Assembly (NCBI GenBank): GCA_020746105.1
Contig: JAJGST010000005.1
Coordinates: 62,001 to 126,000 of the forward strand
Origin: Trogon surrucura
Taxonomy: Eukaryota > Chordata > Aves > Trogoniformes > Trogonidae
DNA length: 64,000 bases
Direction of reading: 5' to 3'
The notes beneath the pieces were generated by a model, which was given only the letters and a program-made list of their open reading frames with translations, made no database searches and was not told the DNA's origin. The position numbers and the translations under genes are program-made. Positions within the stretch are counted from its first letter, which is position 1. Each line of letters opens with the position of its first letter. This document shows positions 11,715-21,261 of the stretch, piece by piece.

Positions 11715-14700
11715 CTCTGCTGTTTGCTGTCCCACTGCGCTCTCTGCCCCTGCTGCTCCCTGGAGGGTGACCAGAGCAGGAGGTACATCCAGGGAGGCTT
11801 CTGCCTGGTGCTCACTGGCCGCCTCATCTGCTGGGCCAGATCCCTTCTCCAAAAGCAGCTCTGGAAAGGAAAAGCATCTGCAGCAAAGTGACTTGTTGGA
11901 AGTGGGCAACAGCTTAGGCAAAACCCGTGTTAAGCCCTACATCAGCTGTTGGCTCAGGCTGTGACAGCCCTCACTCTTCCTACCTGTGGGTGCTGTCAGC
12001 TGAGGTGAGGGACTGGAGAGCCCAGCCTTCTCCTCCTCAAAGATGTCACTGCAGTTTTCGATGAGGAACGCCACCAGCACGTTCACCTGCACACACCAAA
12101 ATCTTGGTTGCAATGCGGGGGCCTGAATAGGTCTCAGGCAGCCTTTGCCACTCGTGACCCTTTCAGGATGTCTGCGCAGAAGGCTGTGGCTGTGGGGCTG
12201 CTCTTCCGGGCAGCCACCCCACCAGCATCTGCTTGAAGGAGGAGACATGCAGAGACCTCGGCACGGCCCAGCTGTGTTGGGCTGGCAAGGCTGCAGTTGG
12301 GTCTTCCCTACAGCATACCTTCTGCGTCAGCTGCAGCGTGGCCTCCAGTGGGAGCAGGTCCTCGTTGGCTGGGCTCAGGAGGTTTGGCCCCACACAGACA
12401 GCCAAGTTGCTGAAGCTCATCCTGCTGCTGGCTGCGCTGTTGCCGATGCGCTGGAGGAGGAGCAGCAGGGGCTTCAGGAGGAGGCGGTTGGCTGGAAGCA
12501 ACTTGTTGGCCACCCTGAGGGAAGAGGAACACAAGGTTAATGGAGCAGATTTTGCCCAGAGCCCTCCCCCAGGCAGGCGGGAGCCAGTGGCCGTATTGCA
12601 CAGCCTTGCGCGTGGTCTCAGCCAGCGGTCAGGGCTCCTGCCCAACAGGCAGGCTGCCGCCCACACTTACGCCTTCAGCTCTTCAATCTTCTCCTCCCTG
12701 CTGCTCCTCTGCATGGCTGCCACCCACTCCTCGCAGAGATCGGTGACGAGGAGCTTGGAAGGGATGCTCCGGAGGAAGTCCTGCGATGCCAAAGGCTCCA
12801 GGTGAGCCCTTGAACACTGCAGGCCAGCCAGGAGCTCCTGCAGCTGCAGGTCAGAAGCGCTCACCTTCAAGATGACAGCCAACAGGTTGGCAGGTTGGCT
12901 TCTGAGGTCGACGTATTCACCACGGTCGAGGGCCTGCCGCAGCTCCCGAAGTTCCGTCCCGCCGGCGGCTTTCCGGAATATGCCCTCTGTCGACGGTCCT
13001 TCCTCTTCCAGGACAGCCAGCAGCTCCTGCAGGAGAGGCAAGAGGAGAGTTGCTTGGCTGAGGAGCTGCCTTCTGACAGCGCTGGCCACAGCATTGCCCC
13101 AGCCTTGGCTCCTTGCTGGGGTCCAAAAGCCCCATCTGCCATGCCCAGCACTCCTGGGGACCCCTGTCCAGGCTGGCTCACCTGGATGGTGTGAGGCAAC
13201 GTGCCCTCCTCCTGACAGAGTGCCTCCAGGGGCTGTCCAAAGAGGGTCCTGGCACAGCTGGAACCCTTCTGCTCTTGTGCCTGGCCAACAGCTGAGGACC
13301 ACCACAGAGCAAGGGGCCGGGGCAGCCCCCTTCTCCTCCTCCTCCTGCTGCTCCCTCCTCCTGCAAAGGAAAGCCGAGCAAAACCTGTCAATGGAGACTG
13401 CCAGGCCAGCACTGCCGGAGCCTGCCCTGCCCTGCCAGCAGTGCAGTGCTGAGCATCGTGGCAGGACAAGGCAAGGACCCAGCAGCTGGAACCGTGGCTC
13501 TGGCTCAGCGGCAGCGGCTCCCGAGAGCCAGGCTGCCACTGGGACAGCTCAGCCCCCTCCTTTGCCTGCCCTCCTTCAAGCTGTAGGCAGCAGCAGCAGA
13601 GGCTCCGTGTTCCCGCAGAACCTTGTCCAGTGGCTGCTGCCCAGCAGGTGTCCTTGCTGACGTCTTTCCTCGGGCTGCCCAACCTGCAAGGTGGCACTCA
13701 AGGGACAAGTAAGCGCATCTCCAGGGCATGCAGGCAGTTGCCTTTCTTTGCAAATCTCACCTGGTGAGCGGCGAGCGTCCCCTCCCTTGGCGGATGGGGC
13801 TGGCGGAGCTCCTTGCTTGGCATCAGCCTGCAAGAACCAGGCTGCACTTAGAGAGCAGCCCGGCAGCACAAAGGGCCCCCAGCGAGCGGCCGCTCAGCAC
13901 CAGCAGCCTGAGCGTGGCAGAGCTGGGACCCATTGCCCTTCTGGATGCTCTGCCCCACGCAGCAGGTTTCCTGCCAGAGCTGCCAGTGAGGACATGCTGG
14001 CCTTCCTGGTGGCTCCCCAGCCCTCTCTGCTCCTGGACTGGCACCGTGACACCCTCCCACCTTTACAAGTTCACCCTCCGTACCGCACGTGCCCCGCACC
14101 CCAGCACAGCCAGAGTTGGGTGAAAGGCAGCCACTCTCACCTTGGCCTGGGCCGTGATCAGCCTCTCCAGGCTCTTGGCATTAATTGTCCTCCACTGGGC
14201 AAGGGAGGAGAAAGGAAGAAGGTGAGCAGTGATGTTTCTGCTGCTCAGCTGGAGAAACAGGGCTCAGGAGCAGAGCCCAGACCATAGAGTCACTCACGGC
14301 ATGGTGGCGCCTCAGCTCCTTCTGCAGGTGTTGGATTGATGGCAGATGGGTCACCCGGGCTCCCTTGGCTCCTGTGTCCTCTGACGCTGTCCTGTGCATA
14401 GGGACAGGCCAGGGAGAGAGCTGGGTGAGCCCCAAGCTGTGTTCCCCGTTCTGGCTGCCTCTGGAGCATCCCCCTGGCTTACCTCAGCAGTGTGCCTACC
14501 CACAGCTCCTTCAGCGCTGGGGAGCTGCAGAAAGAGAGGAAAGATGGCATCAGGCCCTGCTGCCTCCCTGCCTGTGGGCAGAGCTGGGTGCCTGCAGAGC
14601 CTTGCCCTGTGAGGATGGACACATGGGCGGGATGAAGCTTGGTGGGACAGGACAGAGGTGCTGTCCGAGCAAGCCCTGGTGCCCTCTGTCTTGCCAGAGC

Positions 14701-15489
14701 AGCTGCTTTTGCCCTTCCCTTCTGGGGACCAGGGGATGCCGGATGTGGAAATGCCCCCATCCCTCCCTGCAGGCGTGATGCCTGCTCCCTGCCCAGGCAC
14801 TGCACAGGGTGCCACGGAGATAGTTGGGAAGTTCTCCTGAGTGGCCATGGCACGTGGCACCACGACTCACCCAAAAGTGGCAACAAAGGAGCCGCTGGGC
14901 CAGGTGAAGAGGAGGGAGGTGCTGTCCTCGTCCCTTCCTTCCTGCTCCTCTTCTGCCACCCACAGAGCCTTGTTTTCTCCGCTCAACACCCACAACTTGT
15001 CCAGGGCCAGGGAGAGTTGTGGGCGCAAGGTGGTGTCACTTGTGCAAAGAGAAGAGAGGCAGGCGGTGAGCTGGAGGTGGCCGATTTGGAGTCCTCGCGG
15101 GCAGAGCCCTGTCGCGCACCTGCCCTGCCTGGGACGCACATGGGTGCATCCAGCACCGAGAGGCCTGGGGGCCGGTGCCAGGGTGTCCCTGCCCTGGTGC
15201 CAGGGCCAGGGGTGGGGGAAAGGCATCTGGGCTCTGAGGGTCTTACTGCAACTTGGCGACCACTAGTTCATCTTGGAGGAGGAGAAGGCGTCTCTCGCTC
15301 CTCTTGCGGCCCCGGCTCAGCCACACGTCTGTGCTCAGCACCGGCTCAGCATCGCTGAGAGCCACCCTGCAGAGCCAAGAGCAGCGAGCATGAGACAGGC
15401 TGCTGCTGCAGAGCTGGCCCTGTTCCCACACGTCCCCAAGCCCCGGGGAAAGCCTACCTGGAGCCACAGCAACAGTTGGCCTGGCCCAT
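11715..15489 (-). CDS. PH-RhoGAP protein of the ARHGAP20/TAGAP family, 13 exons
   Basis: Minus-strand exons with consensus sites and matching phases: 15458-15489, 15247-15366, 14871-15038, 14483-14524, 14298-14391, 14141-14194, 13761-13827, 13182-13360, 12865-13026, 12671-12780, 12319-12514, 11984-12086, 11715-11860 (1473 nt, 491 codons). A PH domain spans about residues 17-120 (motifs SERRLLLLQDELVVAKL and SGSFVATFGSPALKELW) and a RhoGAP domain about 232-430 (LFGQPLEALC, GPSTEGIFRK with the Arg finger near residue 270, DFLRSIPSKLL, FSNLAVCVGPNLL with the catalytic-site Asn near 387, AFLIENCSDIFEEEK). RhoGAPs stimulate GTP hydrolysis by Rho-family GTPases. The GAP part resembles TAGAP most and the PH part ARHGAP20; birds carry many such genes. 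The proposed start, MGQANCCCGSR, is the first ATG upstream of the PH exon and suits N-myristoylation plus palmitoylation. The C-terminal end is uncertain. Confidence 0.85.
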
Positions 15490-15633
15490 CCTGCCCTTAA
15501 GCAGAAGCACAGTCCTGTTGGTGATCGCTCACCTTTCCATCAGGAGCTGTCCTGGCTGGAGCTGAACGACACCAAATCTGCTCCGTGATTTTATCTTCCA
15601 GCTCAGCCTCTTCTAAAAGGCTGAAGAGGAGGG

Positions 15634-16032
15634 GAAGGTCCCAGTTTGGGGGAACTGGAGGGAAGGTCCCAGTTTGGGGGATCTGGAAGGAAGGTCCCAG
15701 TTCGGGGGGAACTGGAGGGAAGGTCTCAGTTTGGGGGAACTGGAGGGAAGGTCCCAGTTTGGGGGATCTGGAAGGAAGGTCCCAGTTTGGGGGAACTGGA
15801 GGGAAGGTCCCAGTTTGGGGGAACTGGAGGGAAGGTCCCAGTTTGGGGGATCTGGAAGGAAGGTCCCAGTTTGGGGGAACTGGAGGGAAGGTCCCAGTTT
15901 GGGGGATCTGGAGGGAAGGTCCCAGTTTGGGGGAACTGGAGGGAAGGTCCCAGTTTGGGGGGATCTGGAGGGAAGGTCCCAGTTTGGGGGGATCTGGAGG
16001 GAAGGTCCCAGCTCGGGGGGTCTGGGTGTGTC
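15634..16032. repeat. 28-bp GC-rich minisatellite, about 14 units
   Basis: Tandem copies of GGTCCCAGTTTGGGGGAACT followed by GGAGGGAA, with a common variant in which GGATCT replaces GGAACT. Because 28 is not a multiple of 3, each frame rotates, and all frames on both strands stay open without coding. It starts about 145 bp upstream of the proposed first coding exon of the RhoGAP gene, so it may lie in its promoter or 5' leader. G-runs on the plus strand could form G-quadruplexes across units. Confidence 0.95.
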
Positions 16033-16274
16033 CCCGCCACGCTCGGGCCATGCCAATTGTCCCCCCGAGGGTCTCGAACCAGCATTTTTGGGCTAAAATC
16101 TGCCGGTTTTCAGGGCAGGCCCGGAGCAGGCCCGGGCGGGACAAGACTACATCTCCCAGCAGGCCGCGGGGCCTCACCCACTTCCAGCCGTGCGGGGCCG
16201 GGGCTCCCGGGGGGGTCAGGCCCAGGCTGGGGCCGGGAGAGGCCCGGGGGGGCTCCGGGGGCCGGGGGGGGCTG

Positions 16275-16420
16275 TGGGGCTTTTGAGCACCTCCAGGGCT
16301 GGTGCCTCCACCCCTGCCCTGGGCAGCCTGTTCCAAGGCCTCACCACTCCTTGGCCAAGAGCAATTTCCTGACACCCAAACTCAACCTCTCCTGGTGCGA
16401 CTGAGCCTGACTTCTGTGAG
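16275..16420 (-). mobile_element. CR1 LINE fragment
   Basis: Contains the typical reversed CR1 tail-region sequence (CTGCCCTGGGCAGCCTGTTC and GGCCTCACCACTC), which encodes the C-terminal part of CR1 ORF2 on the minus strand. Short and diverged. Confidence 0.7.
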
Positions 16421-16799
16421 GGTGGAACTGGAGGCCGCAACCAGCTCCCCCTGGGCAGCTCCGAGGGAGTGGTGGGGACAGCAGGTCCGACCCTCGGAGC
16501 CACAGACACAGCTGGAGCTCCTGCCGCTGGCTCTGCTCCCGCTGGCCGTTCCCCGGTGTTGGGGGCCACGACAAGACACTGGGGTGCCCCCAGACACCCC
16601 GAGGAGGGCCTGGAGCATCCCAGAGTGGGGCACAGGCACCCCAAGAAACAACAAAGAGGGGCTGGAGAACACCAGAGAGAGTCTGAGCCACCCCAGGACT
16701 CTCCCAAGAGACACTGGAAAACCCCAGGGGGTGCAGGGGCTGCCCCCGGCCCCTGGCCCCAGCCCCACCTGGAGGGCAGGAGCACCAGGAGGGGCGGGA

Positions 16800-17062
16800 G
16801 CTGCTGCCGTCCCTGCCATGGCCGGGGGTCACTGTCGGGTCACAAAATCACAGGATCACACAATGTTTGGGGTTGGAAGGCGACTCGCAAGATCATCTAG
16901 TCCAAAGCCCCTGCCAAAGCAGGATCACCCAGAGCAGGTCACACAGGAATGCCCTGAAAGCTCCCTAAAACGGCATTTTGAAGGTCCAAAAGGCCCCTAA
17001 GATGTGTGTTTCTGAGCCCGAAATCTTACTGAATGTCTGTGTTGACAGAGGAGAAGCTTAGC
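16800..17062 (-). mobile_element. CR1-type 3' end (left arm of an inverted pair)
   Basis: Starts with the reversed CR1 terminus (ATCACAGGATCACACAATGT, GATCATCTAGTCCAA) and continues into a 3'-UTR-like segment. A similar copy lies at 20458-20712 in the opposite orientation, and the similarity extends past the CR1 terminus into CCATGGC...GTCACTGTCGGGTCAC. Confidence 0.7.
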
Positions 17063-17077
17063 CCGAGCCCGCAGGGC

Positions 17078-17688
17078 GCTCCTGCAGCCCAGAGGCCAAC
17101 CCTGTCCTGGGCTGCATCCAGAGGACGGTGGTCAGCAGGGCACGAGAGGGGATTGTCCCACTTTGCTGTTGTGAGATCCCACCTCGAATGCTGCGTCCAG
17201 TTCTGATGTCCCCACCATAAGAGGGACATGGATCTGTTGGAACGAGTCCAGAGGAGGCCACAAAGACGATCCAGGGGCTGGAGCAGCTCCGCTGCGAGGA
17301 CAGGCTGCGGGAGTTGGGGTTGTTCAGCTGGAGAAGAGAAGACTCCGGAGGGACCTTATCACTGCCCGCAGTGCCTGAAGGGACCTACAGGGAGGCTGGG
17401 GAGGGGCTTTTTGCAAGAGGGTCCAATAACTGGACTGGGGGAAGTGGATTGAAATTGGAGGAGAACAGGTTTAGATTGGATCCTAGGGAGAAATTCTTCA
17501 GGACGAGGGCGGCAACACTCTGGGACAGATTGCCCAGAGAGGCTGTGGCTGCCCCCTCCCTGGAGATGTCCAAGGCCAGGTTGGATGAGCCCTTGAGCAG
17601 CCTGGTTGAGTTAAAGGCATCCCTGCCCATGGCGGGGGGTTTGGATTACCTGCTCTCTAAGGCTCCATCCAACCTGAGACATTCTCTG
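17078..17688 (+). mobile_element. CR1 fragment, ORF2 C-terminus and 3' UTR
   Basis: Plus-strand copy of the CR1 ORF2 end, with frameshifts (traces such as LFSWRREDSGG, NGLKLEENRFRLD and FFRTRAATLWDRLP in different frames), running into the 3' UTR GGCTCCATCCAACCTGAGAC. It is cut by the solo LTR at 17689, so it is older than that insertion. Confidence 0.85.
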
Positions 17689-18876
17689 TGTCGTGGGTTG
17701 ACCCTGGCCGGCCGCCAGGTACCCACACAGCCGCTCACTCACTCCCCCCTTCACTACTGAACAGGGGGAGAAAATATCTCCAAGGGCTCAGGGTTTGAGA
17801 TAAGGACAGGGAGATCACCCTCATTTACCGTCCCGGGCAAAACAGACTCAGTTTTGGGGAAATTAGGTACATTTATTAAAAGAACTAATCAGAGAGGAGT
17901 AGTGAGAAGTAAGAAAGAGCAAATGGATCTTAAACAGAACACCTTCCCCCATCCCTCCCTTCTTCCCGGGCTTAACATCAATCCCGGTTTCTCCACCTCC
18001 TCCCCCTGAGCGGCACAGGGGGACAGGGAATGGGGGCTGCGGTCAGTTCATCCGACGTTGGTTCCACCGCTTCTTCATTCCGGGGGAGGACTGTTCACTC
18101 TTCCCCAGGGTCACTGTGGGGTCCCTCTCACGGGAGACAAGCTTCACGCTCTCTTCTCCGCGTGAGTCGTCCCACGAAGGGCAATTCATCACAAACTGCC
18201 CAACGCGAGACACCTCACGAGGGGCAGCCCACCCCTCGTGAGTCTGAGGCGCAGTCCTTCGGGGGAAACTGCTCCAGCGTGAGCCACCCGCAGCGTCCCA
18301 AAAGTCCCACCTGCCAACCTGCTCCAGCGTGGGCATTCCCTCTTCCACGGGCTACAGGTTCTGGCAGCAACTTGCTCTGACGTGGGCTCCCCACGGGCTA
18401 CAGTCCCCTTTCAGGCATCCACCCACACGGCGTGGAGTCCTCGGTGGACATCTATGCGGTGATCCTCACGGTGGACTTCTGCACCTCGCCCATGGGCTGC
18501 AGGGGGACAACCCGCTTCACCATGGTCTTCACCACAGACCCGGGGGACTCCTTCTGCTCCGGCGCCTGGAGCTCATCCTCCCCCCTCCTCCTTCTTCACT
18601 GACCTTGGTGTCTGCACAGACTCTCACTCCTCCATCTCTGTGCCAGCTGTGATGGCGCAGTTCTTTTTCCCGTTCTTAAATATGTTTTTCACAGAGGCGT
18701 TCCTCTCCTATCACCTTACTGATAGGCTCAGCCTTGGCCAGCGGCGGGTCCCTCTTTGTAGCCGGCTGGCATTGGCTCTATCAATCTTGGGGAGCTTCTA
18801 GCAGTTTCTTACAGAAGCCACCCTGCAGCTCCCCCCCCGCCGCTGAAATCTGGCCAGGCCAAACCAAAACACTCTG
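17684..18876 (-). mobile_element. Solo LTR, 1.18-kb ERVL-like family, with 5-bp target duplication
   Basis: The LTR occupies 17689-18871 (1183 bp), inverted: on the minus strand it begins TGTTTTGGTTTGGCC and ends CAACCCACGACA. The flanks CTCTG (17684-17688) and CTCTG (18872-18876) form a perfect 5-bp duplication, as expected for ERVL-class integration. There is no internal region, so it arose by LTR-LTR recombination. Related copies: 25297-26478, 56628-57807, 62261-63196 and 63712 to the window end. Inserted into the tail of a CR1. Confidence 0.93.
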
Positions 18877-19251
18877 CTTGCATGACGCTATGTCCACACC
18901 AGTGCTCACACAACTGGCTGTGCTCCCGAGAGAGCAGGTTTCCCTGCTGGGCTCCCGAGAGAGCCCGTTTCCCTTCCAGGGACTCGAACGCCGTGTTGAA
19001 AAAGAAAAGGCAGCAAGAGGGGCGCACGCAGGCACACTGCTTTCAGAATCCCCTCACGTAAATCTCCTGCTCAGGGTATTTCCACCAATTGCCCCAAAAC
19101 CTGTGGAGAGGAAAACAGCCCAGAAATCACACGTGTGAGGCCAATGAGTGTCACTAAGTCTGGCTTTGGCTACTCTGGCTGCTGAGTGCTGATTTTACCA
19201 GGTGATCCAAAAGAGAAAAGGGATTAAAGCTCTTCCTCGAGGCACCTTTGT

Positions 19252-19948
19252 TCAGGCGGGCGAGCTAGCAGGGCTGTCCCAGTCTCTGGAAGTCTCTCTC
19301 AGCTCTTCCTTATCCCACGAACCGGCTGTGGATATCTTAGCCCTGCCCTGAGACCTGCTCCTCTGCCTCGGCAGGGTTCGCTCCCGAGCAGCCCTGGGTG
19401 CAGGAGCCCACTGCGGCCTGATGTTGGAGGGCCTGGGAGTTGCGTTATCCCCAGGGGCTCCATGATATGGTGGAGGACTTGTTCTCCGCATCCTCCTCCT
19501 CTCTGAGCCGTGGTGGTCCTTGCACTCCACAAGCTCGGAGCCCCGCAGCGGGGACCTGCTCCTCTGCCTCGGCAGGGTTCGCTCCTGAGCAGCCCGGGGT
19601 GCAGGAGCAAGACGGGAGCTGCCATTGGAGAGCTCTGGAGCCACGTCACTCCTCAGGGCCCGGTCACGATTTGGAGGACCAGTTCTCTTCATCCTGCTCC
19701 TGCTCCCTGCCAAGTCTTCATGGCCCGTGGCGCCCGCGGAGCAGCTGCGGAGATCACTGCCCCCCTGCGGCGACCGGCTGCGGTTCCTCTCCCTGGCACC
19801 GCTCCTCTGGCAGCGGGAGGAAGGGCTGAGCTCCGCTGCCACAGCACCCGCCGCCGTGCTGCCAGCAGCCCCCGGGCCGAGGAAGGAACGGGCCGGGGAT
19901 GGTGCTGGGCAGGACGAAGCCCTTTCTTCAGCGTTCCCATCAGAGCAC
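19252..19948 (-). CDS. Arg/Ser-rich exon, hypothetical, with internal duplication
   Basis: A minus-strand exon with a strong acceptor (CTTTTTTTTTCTCCAG just above 19948) and an open frame of about 232 codons to a stop at 19252. It is rich in Arg, Ser and Pro and contains two related blocks of about 77 residues ending LPRQRSRSPLRG and LPRQRSRSQGR, each preceded by LAPAPRAA-x-ERT or WAPAPRAARERT. The two blocks also match at the DNA level (around 19352-19420 and 19570-19640). RS-like tails occur at the C-termini of avian PHF7-like proteins, so this could be the last exon of another PHF7-like copy on this strand, but no PHD exon is seen upstream, where a CR1 fragment lies instead. Possibly an orphan or decayed exon. 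Confidence 0.4.
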
Positions 19949-20139
19949 CTGGAGAAAAAAAAAGAGCCATCTCTGTTTAGCCGACTCTGGGCTTCCGTCA
20001 TACTGGGGGAGCGGTTCCTACGACAGGGAGAAGCAACCAAGGCTACACATGGGAAATTCACTTGCAGTTCTCCTCCCGGGTCTGCTGCTGTCGGAAGAAG
20101 ACCTCAGCCTCATCCTCCCCGTGGTCTCCGTTTCACAGA

Positions 20140-20440
20140 CTCGTGGGATCATGTAGAATGGTTTGGGTTGGGAGGGACATTCAAGATCGAGTTCCCAGCC
20201 CCTGGTGTGGGCAGGGACACCTCCCACTAGACCGGGTTGCTCAAAGCCCTGAACGCTTCCAGGGAGGGGGCAGCCTGTGCCAGAGCCTCACCAGCCACAC
20301 CGAAAACGGTTTCTCCCTCCCATCTAACCCTGATCTGCTCTCTTCCAGCTGCAAACCATTGCCCCTTGTCCTTTCACCAGGGCAGCAGCCTGAAGCCCAG
20401 CAAGGGAAGAGCAGGGCTGATGGGGGGAGTTCAGGTGTGA
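20140..20440 (-). mobile_element. CR1 LINE fragment
   Basis: Reversed CR1 end: ATCATGTAGAATGGTTTGGG, GGCAGGGACACCTCCCACTA and TTGCCCCTTGTCCT are the typical reversed CR1 landmarks. Truncated and diverged. Confidence 0.8.
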
Positions 20441-20457
20441 CAGCACCGAAAGACGCT

Positions 20458-20712
20458 TCTCATCTGTCAACACAGCCACTGAGTAAGTTTTTGGACTCAG
20501 ATACACACGTCTGAGGGGCCTTTTGGCCCTTCCAAATGCCAGTTTAGGAGCTTTCAGGGCATTCCTGTGTGACCTGCTCTGGGTGATCCTGCTCTGGCAG
20601 GGGCGTTGGACGAGATGATCTTGTCAGTTGCCTTCCAACCCCAAACATTCTGTGATCCTGTGAGTGATCCTGTGACCCGACAGTGACCTCCAGCCATGGC
20701 AGGGACAGCAGC
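20458..20712 (+). mobile_element. CR1-type 3' end (right arm of an inverted pair)
   Basis: Plus-strand copy matching 16800-17062 in reverse: TGTTGACAG, GGGGCCTTTTGG, GTGACCTGCTCTGGGTGATC, then CCAAACATTCTGTGATCCTG and GTGACCCGACAGTGACC. It ends close to the 24-bp array by the PHF7-like promoter. Confidence 0.75.
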
Positions 20713-20865
20713 AGCGCCGGCGTGCGTGCGCCCCAACTACAGGCAGGGACGCCCTCGGCAACATGCCTCCCCCTGTGACAGCCACGGGGGTGGCCGGAAG
20801 CAGCGGGACCCCCAGCTGGGCAGGACCAGCAGCGCTTCAGGACACGGGTGGGTGCGGAACTGCCA

Positions 20866-21072
20866 GAGGCCAGCGCTGCTGATGTCACTGAGGCTGGTGC
20901 TGCTGATGTCACTGAGGCTGGTGCTGCTGATGTCACCGAGGCCGGCGCTGCTGATGTCACCGAGGCTGGTGCTGCTGATCTCACTGGGGCTGGCGCTGTG
21001 ATGTCACAGAGGGTGGCACTGCTGATGTCACCGAGGCCGGCGATGCTGATTGGCTGGCGCTGCTGATGTCAC
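20866..21072. repeat. 24-bp tandem array with CRE-like motif
   Basis: Eight to nine units of GCTGATGTCACTGAGGCTGG followed by TGCT, with decay towards the 3' end. Each unit carries TGATGTCA, one base from the cAMP-response element TGACGTCA. The array ends about 40 bp upstream of a TATA-like box of the PHF7-like gene. As 24 is divisible by 3 it stays open in several frames (ADVTEAGA, APASVTSA), but I do not think it is translated. Confidence 0.9.
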
Positions 21073-21104
21073 AGTGAAGGGCAGAGCGACCCGCAGGGCC
21101 AAGC

Positions 21105-21154
21105 CCAGATAAAGGAGCGTGGGGCTCCCACCTGGCTCCGTGCGACGTGGCGAG
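21105..21154 (+). promoter_or_regulatory. Probable core promoter and first non-coding exon of the PHF7-like gene
   Basis: A TATA-like box (GATAAAG, 21109-21115) is followed about 25-40 bp later by a short GC-rich stretch ending in a donor (GCGAG then GTGAGG near 21154). The next acceptor is at 21261, giving a leader exon that carries the start codon. The transcription start itself is inferred. Confidence 0.5.
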
Positions 21155-21261
21155 GTGAGGAGAGCGCAGGGCAGGGACGAGGCTGCCGAGGGAGGGGGTG
21201 CCCCACACCTCGGGGCTCTGGGCCTGTGCTGGAGCTCACCTGCGTCCTGCTTCTCCCCCAG

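Noticed and set aside
15497-16404. Long frames (up to 292 codons) with GGKVPVWG or FPPVPPNWDLP repeats
   Set aside because: They come from the 28-bp minisatellite, open in all frames on both strands; no start context or splice evidence.
20848-21066. Repetitive ADVTEAGA protein
   Set aside because: A direct product of the 24-bp array in the promoter region; no conserved domain and the array degenerates.
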